Assembly (NCBI GenBank): GCA_009809945.1
Contig: WTPW01000080.1
Location: 553,356 to 617,355, forward strand
DNA length: 64,000 bases
Source of the DNA: Gigaspora margarita
Taxonomy: Eukaryota > Glomeromycota > Glomeromycetes > Diversisporales > Gigasporaceae
Direction: 5' to 3'
The notes under the pieces are model-generated. The model did no database searches and was not told the origin of the DNA. It saw only the letters and a list, made by a program, of their open reading frames with translations. The translations under genes and the position numbers were made by a program. Positions 11,827-23,230 of this stretch are shown here, piece by piece. Within the stretch, counting starts at the first letter, position 1, and each line of letters starts with the position of its first letter.

Positions 11827-13081
11827 ATGTATAACAGAATAGAGTATAAAATAAAGAAAAAAATAGAAATTTGTAAAGAAGAGGAAGCCCTTGTCAATGG
11901 ATTAGATTTCGAGCAAAAGGAGAAAGAGGAAATCGAGGAAAATAAAGAAGTTCTAATTATAATGGAATGTGGTGTACCAGATTATGGTACTGAAGAAATT
12001 AAAGACAAGATAATGCAGGCGAAGGGTGTGGGGCTTGCAAAACAAGAACAATTTAACAGAGAGAATTATTGCAAATATAAAACAAATAGAAGTTCATAGC
12101 AAAATGCAAGTAGATATGAACACAGACAATAAGACAGAGGTAGTAGACAAAACTAGTAATAAAACTAATAAAGTAGAAGATATAAGTAGCTCTATCTGGG
12201 CACAAGCATCAAAAAGTTCGCAAAGTACAGTCTCGTATAAAAGGAAAGAAACGTTGGGTTTGACACTATGGGACATACCAACATATACAAGAGCAATACA
12301 CATTAAAAAAGCGCTAAGCTTTTATGGAAAGGTATTAATTTATGGAGTAATGGTGGCAGGAAAGTCTAAAGCATTGTATATTGAGTTGGAACCAAAAGAT
12401 GATAGGAAAGCTTCTTTTTTACAAGCAGCATGAGCGGTTCACTTTGAAAAGAGCAAGATGCTCAGATTAACTCAAGGCAGGTTCGACAGGGAAACTCTAG
12501 TAGAAAGAAGCAAATTTAAGGCAATTTTAAAGAATGTGCCTAAGTCAACTATTGAGTTAGCTCTCTTACGTCAGCTTAAATTATGTAAAGCAAAGGCAGT
12601 ATATGTTTCACATAATAGTAATAGAAATCAAAGAGGAACGGCAAGCATCTACTTTGGGTCAAAGGAGGATTTGGACAATGCCCTTAGTAGTACAGTATGG
12701 TATTATAATACTAAATTGGAATGGATAAATGGAAGAGGTTTTCTTAACCAAGGAATACAGGGGGCTGAAGTATATGCAGAAGCAAGTAATAATAAGGAGC
12801 CCAAAATTGTTGAAGAAAGCAATTTCAGCAGGAAGAAAGACAAAGAAAGGTTTATTATGTCGAATCAGCTACAAGGAAACCATATACATAAAGTTGTGGA
12901 CCAAAAGTATGAACCAAAAAAGAAAAGCAATAATATGCGCTATGAAGAAAAAGAAAATCAAAATCGTAACATAACGGTAACTAATGAGGTGACAAACGAC
13001 AGTATACTTAAAGAAATCCTACAAAGATTAGACAATATTGAAAGGAGGCATATAGGAGCAATAGCTCAGAATTGCTCCTAA
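11827..13081 (+). pseudogene. LINE ORF1, RNA-binding-like protein, frame-broken
   Basis: Charged, Lys/Glu-rich N-terminal region (11827-12099), then a frameshift into 12026-12433, then an in-frame TGA at 12431-12433 followed at once by the continuing protein (12437-13081). The segments around GLTLWDIPTYTRAIHIKKAL (about 12255-12315) and FKAILKNVPKSTIELALLRQ (about 12510-12570) each look like the start of an RRM-type domain, with a basic and Asn-rich tail. This matches the RRM-type ORF1 of some LINEs by layout, not by a database match. It overlaps the ORF2 frame by a few bases. Confidence 0.65.
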
Positions 13082-16000
13082 CAGGTACTCCAGTTGTAAT
13101 AAAGAAAGTGGCAGCACCTCTAGCAGTAGTAGGTGCCGCACACACAAGGGAATCAGAGAAAAAATCTAATAATAGAAATATTACTATAGCCACGCATAAT
13201 ATTAATGGCCTCAAAACTTTTAATCATAAACTTGATTCCTTACTGTATTTTGCAGACAATGATGCATATAATATAATAGGGATAGCAGAAACAAACTTAC
13301 AAGAAAGAGAGGCCAAGTTTCTTTTGAAGGATGGAACAGGATTTAAGGGTTTTTGNTNGAGTGCANAATTTGGAAAACACAAGGGTTCAGGAGTAGGAAT
13401 CTTAGTAGATAAGGATCTAGAAAGACATATTGGGAGAGTCGAGAGAATTAACAGTAATATTTTGGCAGTTTATTTTTACTTAAAGGGTCTAAAATTGTTG
13501 GTTATAATGGCATATATACCTCCAAATGGTGAAAACATGGCCCATGAAGCATCAGAGTTAATACAGAAGAAAATAGAAGAGCGGAAAAGAGAGTTTCAGA
13601 TAGTGCTCATGAGGGATTTCAATCATATTGTGAATCCAGCAATAGACAAACAACCCAGTACTAAAATTTGTAAGAAATTGAGGCTACATACATGGCTAAA
13701 ATCTCAAAATTTTATAGACACTTATAGGTACTGGAATCAGGAGAGCAAAAAGTTTACTTGGAGTAATGGGAGAACAGCAACCCAGATTGATCAAATCTGG
13801 GTATCAGAAAATTTGAAAGACAGGGTAGAGAAAGCAGAGATTGAAGAAATGGAAACTGTAACAGGAAGTGACCACAGTTTGGTTCTTTTGCAATTGAGAT
13901 TGGGTAGTAGTTTTAGTCGAATCAAGGAGTGTGCTTTGGAAGAAAAGCAGAAAACCAGGCTCATATGGAATTTGAATATGGCATCAAAAGAGAATTGGGA
14001 AGAATACAAGTCAATTCTCTGGAAGCAGTTACACACAAAGCTCCAAAAATCCTCTGTAGCCAAGACGCAGAAGAAATTAAAAAAGGATTGAGTGACGGAA
14101 ACAATCAAATTGATAAAATCTGGGATATAATAGAAAAGGCAATTATCAGATCAGGAGAAAGCTCACTCCCAAACAAAGTAGTCAAAACACCAAAAAAGCA
14201 ACTAGTGCCAAATAGGAAAAAGCGCAGATCTAAAGTGTACATGAGCTTGGGCCGGCTTATTAGTGAGATTAGGAAAGCTGATCACAGTGTGCAGAGTCTT
14301 TTAGTAGAAAAGGAAACCAAAGACTGAAAATAATTAATTGTCAAGCTGAATGTAACATTAGTATGATTGAGTTAACTTCATTGCAGAGTTGGATAGAAAG
14401 TGCAATTCTTTGGTGGAAAGCTATAGAAAATAGAATCACAGAGGTGAATCAAAAACTAAAAAAAAAGAAATCAAGAGGTATATAAAAAGGCGAAGCAAGA
14501 TGATTATAAAGGAACAAAGGATGATGTTGGCAAGTTTATTAGAAAAGCCACTTAATAAGGTCAGGCTAGACAGAGTTCTAGTCAAAGAAGATTTGGAATA
14601 CAGACTTGCGGTAGCCCCTTCTGAGGTTTTACTAGATACAAAAGATCATTTCAAAGAGCAGTTCAGAGAAAGATGTCCAAAGATAGAATGTATGACTGAG
14701 GATTGGAAAGCAGTATACAGCCCAGTAATTGAAGTACAGGAAAACTGGTATGATTCAACTCTATATTTGGTGGAGCTAGAAGAATGGCAAAATATGTTAA
14801 AAGAGATTAAAGCGGAATCAGCAGTGGGTATATCGAACATTGTTTATCCCTTAATTGTGCAAGCAGATACAAAAACACAGATAATTTTTGCGAATTTTGC
14901 CAACTTGTGTCTATTCTCAAGAACTATTCTGAGTAAATAGAAGGTGGTACAAATTTACACAATACCTAAAGGGGAGGACTGGAATTTCGAGCTAAACAAA
15001 GTGCGTCCAATAGCTCTGCTAGATGTATTTTGGAAGTGTGTAAGTAGAATCTTAACAAAACGATTGAGCAGAATAATTAAAGACAAGAATATTCTAAGGG
15101 GCCCAAATTTTGCTGAGTTACCAGAGGACTCAACTGAGGATCTGATATTTATGTTAAGCATACTTATTGAGGAGGCAGAAAAGAAGAAACATGAAATGTA
15201 GCTGCTGTTTCAAGATATGAAAAAAGCCTTTGATTCTGTCAGTTTAGAAATGCTAAATCTTGCACTAAGAAGAATCAAAATTCCAGAAATATTGCAAAAA
15301 TTTATTATCAACCTCTTTATAAATAGACGTATGCGAATCATCACACATTTTGGTTTAACAGAAGAGTTTTGTGCGAGTGATGGCATAGATCAGGGTGAAG
15401 TTATCTCACCACTTGTATGGAGGATCTTTTATGATCCCTTGCTATGTAGAATTCAGAATGATACTTCACTTGGCTATAGAGCAAGAGCTACAGATTTCTC
15501 ATCAAACGGGCTGCATGAACAAATATCGAAGTAAGGCAGGCAGTCCTGGTATATGCTGATGATACTACGTGGATCGCTAGTTCTAAAGCCCAATTAGAAA
15601 ATATAGTCAGACTTAGCCGAGCAGTTCTTCCTCTTCAATGATATTGAGATCAATGGCGCTAAGTCCAAACTGGCAGTAATTAATCTGAGAGTTCCTTATA
15701 AGGATAGGTTAATAAACTTTAGTGGTACAAAAATATTAGCTGAGCGCAAACTGAGCAATATTAAGTTTTTGGGAGTCTTTTTGCACAGAGAAAGTGAGGT
15801 TTCGAGTGTAAAGAAGAAACTTAAGGTGATAGTAGGGCTTTTTATACAAAAGCTTAAAAACAAGAAAACAACAGCAAGTCAGATAGTGTATATAAACAAT
15901 CAGGTTCTTTTGCCTAAATTGGAATATATGCTGCAGGCAATGGTGTGTTCAGAAATTGAATTGGAAAGAATTTATCAACCTTTTTTGAGACTTTTGAAAA

Positions 16001-18490
16001 GGAAATTGGGCATAGTACAAACAGCCCCTAATAGTTTACTAGTGCATGAAGGTGTTTTCAGAGTGAAGCTTCTAACTGATATATTAGCGGCAAGACAAAC
16101 TACTATGCTTCTTAAACGATCAAATTGGTGTAACAACCTTGAGAAGTTAATTGAACTAAGAATTACCCAAGGTGCATTAGATGCAGGGTTAACCCAGAAT
16201 CCTCGTGCAGTTGATTTCAAGCCCAGTAGACTCAAAATATGGAAGAACAATATAATTTGTAGTACCATCGAGAAATGCAAAATGTATGACTTGTATTTTC
16301 AAATGCAAGTAAACAAAAAGTTTTGTTCAGATGATATTGTTGGCAATTAGAGATTTATTGAAGAACGGAGATGCTAAATGAGTTCTAAAAGGGCATCAGG
16401 AGTTAGAAATATTTTATTTGAACCAGTTGATAACCTATGAAGGAACGTCACTTTTAATATGGCAGCAACTCAAGAAACTGCGAGGAAAAAGTACAAAGGG
16501 CCCTAAGGCTAAATGGTTTAGACATATCAAAGATAAAGTGATGTATGAGCCATCATCCAGGAGGTTAAAGAATATTTTCTTGATGAAGAGGCTGAATAAC
16601 ATGGCTTTAATGACAAAATCAAAGCCTTTAAGAAGTGATGGAAGATTCAAAAACTGGATCATTTACAAGAAGGAAAATTACCCAGATGAAGAACTTCTCA
16701 TAGGTCGAGTTAGTAAAATAATGAAAACAAGGCTCTTAGTAGACCACTGGTTAGTGGAGGATAACTNTAGCAAAGGGTCTTTACTTAGAAGATNTTCAGA
16801 TTGCCAACTATNNCTCAAGNGGGANNATAAGGAAAATGGATGTATTATAAAAGTTAACAACAAAGAGATTTTAGGAAGATTAGAAGGAATAGTAAGAAGG
16901 GATCAAAAATGGTTAATAGAGATACTGATAGTTTTACAAAAGAGACCTATTTCACAAATAGCAAGTACAGAAAGCTGTATTGCAGAGTCAATTTTTATAG
17001 AACCCATTGAGATAGTATTAATTAGAAATTTAGAATTAGGTAGTTTTTTAGAAAAAATGTTAATAGATTTAGTTAGAGTTAATTTGCAGAAGGAGGGTTT
17101 TTGTTTTGTTTTTTACATGGACGGTTCATGGTATCAGAAGGTCAAAGCAGGAAAGGACAAGATGGGAGCAGCTTGGGTACAAGTTGAGGAGGACGAGAAA
17201 TGTGTAGTAGCAACAGGCAAAGTTAGGATAGAGTACTGGCCATCCTCAACTAGACCCGAGTTAGTCGCAATTTTAGATGCACTCTTAACAACAAAATCAA
17301 AGTCCAAGGTAATCATCAAAACAGATAGTGAAGCAGCGATAAACTCAATTAACAGGGCACTATCAAACAGAAGTTTTAAAGACATTTTAAAAGCCAAAAA
17401 TAGAGCGATTCTGGACAAGATTATAGAAATAATAGATAGTAAGGATCTTGTTATTAGTATGTGTAAAGTCAAGGCTCATGTGGGGTTAGATGGAACGAGT
17501 TTGCAGACCAGTTAGCAAAAGAAGCAACTTTGCTGAACGATTTGTGGCTTTGGCCAATTAGTAGACAAACACGTTGGAACACTGTACTTACATGGAACCA
17601 AATTCAGATAGAGACGGCCCCGAGAAAATTTATTGTAGAGCCTAAGCGTAAATTCGCAGAAGGAAATTGGCTTCTATCAAAGAAAATCCAGGTTATGACC
17701 ACGAGAACTTGAAAAATAATCTTATTTGGACTTTCAGTTGGGCAAGATTTAAAGAAATGAGTGGTCAGAATTGCATATCAATCAGAAAAAGTACCTCACT
17801 CACCACAAGAGTCAAGGGCTTCGCTAACTTATTACTAACGCTACAGGAGTTGCATATTAGAAGACCAGATTTGTACACCTCTCCAAACTGCGTACTCTGT
17901 AAATGCAATGAAAAAGAAGTATAAATCATTTAATAGAATGCAATTTTTTTGTAGAAGATTGGAAAATTGCAATAGATATGGGTATAAATGCAGTATGGAA
18001 GGTTTTGAAAAAGCCATACAGAGTAGAGCTGTGCCCGTATGATTTGAAAAAACTCATTTTCAAAGAATTCAAAGAAGAACAGAATCATATATTACAAGAT
18101 CTTGTACACAGTTTGGTCGAAAAATTAGCGTTTGATAGAGTGCATTCTGAAATTTCCAGTCCAAAGGTGACAGCGAACATTTTTGATAGATTAATCTTTA
18201 TACTCCAAGAGTGTTTCTATCAGTATATATGGAAAAGAAGATGTGAGCTAGTTGCCGAATGGGAAAAGGCTCAGGGAATAAGTAGATCATGCAAGCGTAA
18301 GAGGCCTGAGAGAAATGTTAACCAAGAGAATGGTTTTGAGGCCACAGAAAGAAGTCCTTCTATGCTCAACTCAGGTCAAAAAAAGCAAGCCTCAGAGAAA
18401 CAAGCGAAAGCAGTTAAGGAGCTCGCACGTGAAGCAGTTTTCTCGCAAATTTCAAGTTCGATACCACCAACATGGTGGACTAAATATTAA
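13072..18490 (+). pseudogene. LINE ORF2 polyprotein: AP endonuclease, reverse transcriptase, RNase H, zinc knuckle (broken)
   Basis: Endonuclease, 13170-13910: THNINGL, GIAETN with the catalytic Glu, RDFN where active copies usually have GDFN, then QIDQIW and GSDHS. RT, about 14944-15640: RPIAL, motif A as DMKKAFDSV (15217-15243), motif B as GIDQGEVISP, and YADDTT (about 15553-15570) in a shifted frame. The thumb/connection continues 15769-16350. RNase H, about 17116-17520: MDGSW, RPELVAI, TDSEAA, and after a one-base shift NEFADQLAKEA, giving the D-E-D-D set. C-terminal zinc knuckle near 17886-17944 (CVLC, then HLIEC in another frame), then a basic tail to 18490 ending in PPTWWTKY. The breaks include a frameshift near 14091, a TAG codon at 14938-14940, a stop at 15199-15201 and frameshifts near 15535, 15630, 16350 and 17490. 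Confidence 0.85.
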
Positions 18491-18735
18491 AATCTACTCA
18501 TTTAAATCACTAAGGTAACTGGGTACCTTGTTATATTCAGAAGACTTACATATGACGAAAGTGCATTGTAGCTTCTGTTTGACAAACACCAGTGCGAAAA
18601 TCATACTTGGGCACTATTGAGTAAGCTGGGTATTGACCTATTTTAAAATTTATATAGTTTTTCTTTGTAATATGTAAACATAATGCAAAAATATCTAATA
18701 AATATAGAGCAAGATTGTCAAAGGAAAAAAAAAAA

Positions 18736-18749
18736 GATAATAGAATTTC
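18736..18749. repeat. LINE target-site duplication, right copy
   Basis: GATAATAGAATTTC immediately after the poly(A) tail (18725-18735); identical to 11179-11192. Confidence 0.9.
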
Positions 18750-20796
18750 TATTAGTGTATAGCTACAAAATAATACTCATGGGCATTATTTTAAAAATCA
18801 AAACCCCCTAAAATAGCATATCTGATCTCGAATTAATGCCCATGAGCATTCTGAATTATTGCACATCTCAGTATGCTCTATATAAAAATTAAAGAAACCA
18901 AAATGTACTCTAGAACTAGATTCAGTACTAAGTAAGCCTACTTCTGAGTCTAACAAATTTGTTCCTCATATTGAACAAGTGGGTTTACTTAGTGCCTACC
19001 TAGTTCCAGCATATTTTTTTAATTTTATAATATTTAAGGGGTACGATTCAAAAAAATTATTCCTTATTTCAAAATAACACACATAGGTGTACTTGAAATG
19101 ATGTGCAGGTCAATTAATTAATGCACAAATAGGGTTTTAATTAGGCTGCAAAAGATAGTTTTTTAGTTAAAATTTCATGTTATTTCTGTTTTTTTTTGTA
19201 AAAAATGGGTTTGCTTCAATTGTTTATATTACACCTGATCTTGAAATTTGATTAGTCAAAAATAATAGGAGAGAACAATTTTTGTAAGTGTGCTAGGGTT
19301 TTGTATAAACCATGTTTCCAGTACAAAATAAAAACTTGTTTAAAAGAATAGGTATTCTTACTAAATAACTCTAAATCTATACTCAAATTCTGCTACCTCA
19401 TTTTTCTAAATACAGATTATTAAAGCTTGGTTCATATTTGTAATTATTGTAGCATATTGGATGTTTGCATATTAATGTCATAGCATGATTGTAAATGATC
19501 CATAAATTAATCACTAATACATTGTGAATCAAAAATATAAAAAGGATGTATTACATTTATTTACAGTTTATACAATAATATCATTATCTATTAATAATTT
19601 TTAATAATCAACTAACATTTTATAACATAATTTTTTACTTGTAATTCATGATAGGAATTGCAATAATTCTAGTGCAAACTAATATCCTCAACTAATACTA
19701 TGGCTATAAAAATAGTAAGTAATCTGTAATAGAAATTTTTTACAATTCAAATTTTTTTACCATTGAAATTATAATAATTTCTATACAAATTAACTTATAT
19801 TAACTGTATTTTAACCATATTATATTGTAGTTATCAGAATAGCAAGTAAGTTCTGTAACAGAATTTTCATAGTAACATGATAGAATTTACAATAATTCTA
19901 ATGAAAACCAAACTCAACCTTGACCAAATACTAAGTATTAATAGAATAGTTAGTGAATTTTGTAACAAAATTTTTTAACATACTGTAATTATTAGAATAG
20001 CAAGTAAGCTCTATACCAGAATTTTTATAGTAGTATACAATAAAAATCATAATAATTCTACAGTAACAACCAAATACTATAGTTACTATAATATGGTTGG
20101 TGCAAAAAGATTTGTACCTCAAATAGCTCTGATTAAAATATTTTTGAACAAATTAATTTTTAATTTTTTTAATTTAATATAATCATTAGATTATTGGATT
20201 AATAAAAATAAAATTATTTTGATTATTTTATTGCTTCAATAAAAAATTTTATTAATAGTATAGTGGGATGCTTAAAGGCTTCACAAATTTAAATAGCTAA
20301 TAATATTTAATACAAAAACAATATCACAAAAAACAAGCCACTATTTTGTAGTTTAGCTAATTTGCTACAACTTAGCAGCTTTATTTTTAAAAAAGTGTAT
20401 ACTTTTTTAAAAAATGTGGTTAAACGTATAGTATTTTTATATGATACATAAAATTTAGCTTAAAATAGAACAAGCCACATGTTTTAGCTTACTGCTATTG
20501 GCTAATTTAAAATTAATTTTTTAAAATATGGAAAAATATATGTCTTGCATCCAGCGATCTATATTGCATCTCACATTTCGATTTTGATATGTTAATTGTT
20601 AAATTATAATTTTGGAGTTATTTTTTATTTTAACAATAACTTATATAATATTAATAAAAATTACTTTATAATAGTGTGCTTATATGCAAAATTTTATGCT
20701 AAACAAGTTACTTAGATGCCAAACAAAGATTATCTTAATAGAATTTTAGGATATTTTCATTTTTTTATTTTTTTTCTTTAATTTTTTGATAATATC

Positions 20797-21357
20797 TTTA
20801 ATTGATGATCCGCCAGTCATCTGGTGCAAGATCATAGTGTAACGTGACGCAGATCACTATGTAAATTACATAAGCAGGAAATGCCAAGATTTTTTGACAA
20901 TCATTCATATAAAAATATTTTTCTTACTAAGTTAACTGCTAATGCCCACTAATTGAAAGTTGTAGAGCTCACTGTCACTGAGACGCATCTAAAGGAGGTG
21001 AGATCATCCAAATTGGTCCAGTGGTTGCTGAGATATCTTTAAAAAACGATTGGCCGACTATATAAAATTACTATGTAAACAAACTATTGTTTACATAGTA
21101 ATTTTATATAGTCGGCCAATCGTTTTTTAAAGATATCTCAGCAACCACTGGACCAATTTGGACGATCTCACCTCCTTTAGATGCGTCTCAGTGAGCTCTA
21201 CAACTTTCAATTAGTGGGCATTAGCTGTTAACTTAGTACAAAAAATATTTTTCCTTAGAGACACTCGGCATTTACATCCTATATGATAAACATATGAGAT
21301 CTGCGTCACGTTACACTATGATCGTTGCACCAGATGACTGGCGGATCATCAATTAAA
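20797..21357. mobile_element. Near-perfect fold-back element, ~280-bp arms
   Basis: The sequence reads into its own reverse complement around position 21077. About 115 bp on each side of the centre are almost identical (TTTAAAAAACGATTGGCCGA, CAATTGGTCCAGTGGTTGCT type segments). The outer ends TTTAATTGATGATCCGCCAG and its reverse are also conserved; the middle of the arms has diverged through small indels. No frame. Confidence 0.8.
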
Positions 21358-21682
21358 GTAAACTTGTTCAACATCTAATTTTACATATAGGTGCAAAAAA
21401 TTTTTATAATATCTTTAATTTTTTTTAAGATTTTTTAATTTTTGTTTACATTTTTTGTCTTTGTTTATATTCAATCATTACACAAAATTTAATCATCTGA
21501 TTGGTACAATCAAAGGTGTGAAAAATAAGAATACCAACCTCCACAGGATATAAATAACCCCTTAAAATATTTTTATTAATTAATTTTTAGCCAATCAAAA
21601 TGCAAGGATTCACAAAGCCATCAAATTTCAATATGAAATTTTTTTTGCAAATAGAACAAATTTTAGAATGTAGCCTTTAAGT

Positions 21683-22106
21683 CTAAGGATAGGAATTGGT
21701 TAAAAATTTTTAGTCAATTAGTCAGTCAACTAAAACTGTTAGTTATTGACTGACTAAAAATTGACTAATCGATTAGTTGATTAATTGGCTAGTTATAAAT
21801 ATACAAAAAAATAAATACCAGAAATATAGCTATGAAAATATGAAATAGATGATTAATCTTATCGACTAATTGATTAGTTAACTAATCGATTAGTTGACTA
21901 ATTAACTAATCGACTAGTCAACTAATTGACTAATTGACTAATTGACTAATCAATTAATTGACTAATCGACTAATTGACTAGTCAACTAATCGACTAATCG
22001 ACTAATCGACTAATTGACTAATTGATTAACTGACTATAAAAAATTTAGTTGATTAGTCGACCAATCATCAACTAATCGACTAATGACTATATGATTTCTA
22101 TCCTTA
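21683..22106. mobile_element. hAT-like MITE with 8-bp target duplication and internal GACTAATC tandem repeats
   Basis: Flanked by CTTTAAGT at 21675-21682 and 22107-22114. The ends are (C)TAAGGATAGGAA and the reverse TAAGGATAGAAA. The inside is dominated by short tandem variants of GACTAATCGA/GACTAATTGA that fold on themselves. The 8-bp duplication and TAAGGATAGG-type ends resemble the element at 34221-34685 (TAGGGATGGG). Confidence 0.8.
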
Positions 22107-23230
22107 CTTTAAGTGTCCTGCTCCATAGCTTTTTATAAAAAATATTTACTAAATAATTCACTATAGTAATTTATATATATGTATATAGTAAAAAAAAATC
22201 AAATTATCCCATTTAAAGCTTAATTTCTTTACAACTAGTAATTCAATTTTGCTTGCACTTGCATAGTACAAGCTAATACAACTGCATATAGATTGTAGGA
22301 TTATTTAAAATATCTTTTTTTAAAAAAATTTTTTCTTTTTTTTTTTAAATATAACAAATTAAACATAATTAATTATTAAAATAAAACAATGTTAAACTAA
22401 TAAAAATAATATAATAAGTTAGATAAAACCTATTTTATTTGATATTAAAAAATTTTTAATAATTAATCAAAAATATATACTTTTACTTAGAGTCAAAATT
22501 ATGAAATTTTTTGAGGTACAAATCTTTTTGCACTGGCCCATAGCAAGTTCTGCAACAGATATTTGCAGAAACTTATAATATAAATCATGATATTGCTATA
22601 CAAACTAACTCAAGCATAATCACATACTGTGGTTAGTAGAAGAGCTAGTATAACAATTTTACAGTAACTCAGATAAAAATCATAATAATTCCAATACAAA
22701 TTAACTCAAATATATAGAAATCATAATAATTCAAATGCAAAATAATTTAACCTTAATTACATTCTGGGTTACAAAATTTTAAACAGTAACTCAAAATAGG
22801 AATCACTATAATTTTTATGCAAACTAATTTGATTTTATCTACATATTGTGGTCACCAGAATAGCAGGTAAGTTCTATAACAGAATTTTTTAAAGTAACTA
22901 TTGATAGAAGTTATAATAATTTCAATACAAATTAGTCTTAGCCACATTATCAAGTACTTAGCAGAAATTTAAATTCTTTAAAGTGCAGTAAACTGTATAG
23001 TAATTAAATAGTAACTATATAGTTGCTATAAAATTTAATAGTACCTATATAGTTACTATATAATTACTGTGTATTAAGAAATCTCAAGTTCTTAAAGTAA
23101 GCCACATAATAGAATTTTTACATTAATTTATAAGAAATTACAATAATTCTAATATAAAACTAACTCAATCTTAATAATGATAATTTCAATATAAACTGAC
23201 TCAGCTTTAACAACATGCTATGGTCACTAT

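Larger units (their letters stand above)
11193..18735 (+). mobile_element. Full-length non-LTR retrotransposon (LINE) with APE endonuclease, RT and RNase H
   Basis: 7543 bp bounded by a perfect 14-bp target duplication (11179-11192 and 18736-18749) and ending in a poly(A) tail, so it is complete at both ends. The order is: an 81-codon basic frame (11220-11465) in the 5' leader, ORF1 (about 11827-13081), and ORF2 (about 13072-18490) with AP endonuclease, reverse transcriptase, RNase H and a C-terminal zinc knuckle. Endonuclease plus RNase H fits the I/Tad1-type LINEs known from fungi; the clade is inference. Premature stops and frameshifts show it is now inactive. Several N bases (about 13356-13367 and 16767-16826) are unresolved sequence. 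Confidence 0.9.
10815..19322. mobile_element. Inverted-repeat element disrupted by a LINE
   Basis: The left end near 10815-10865 (word AGCACACTACAAAAATTTGT then TCTCC) is matched in reverse by about 19265-19320 (AGCACACTTACAAAAATTGT then TCTCTCC). Both flanks of the LINE share repeated, partly palindromic words of the type AATAATGCACATGTGCA (10930-11150 and 18780-19125). Removing the LINE (11193-18735) and one target copy leaves an element of about 950 bp with no frame. The exact ends are uncertain by 10-20 bp. Confidence 0.55.
20094..22540. mobile_element. Non-autonomous TA-flanked (Tc1/mariner-like) element, 2.4 kb
   Basis: Ends TGGTTGGTGCAAAAAGATTT and (reverse) TGGGCCAGTGCAAAAAGATT continue as GTACCTCAAA in both arms. 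Each end is flanked by TA (20092-20093 and 22541-22542), typical of Tc1/mariner targets. There is no transposase frame. It interrupts the satellite and carries two further insertions, at 20797-21357 and 21683-22106. Confidence 0.75.
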
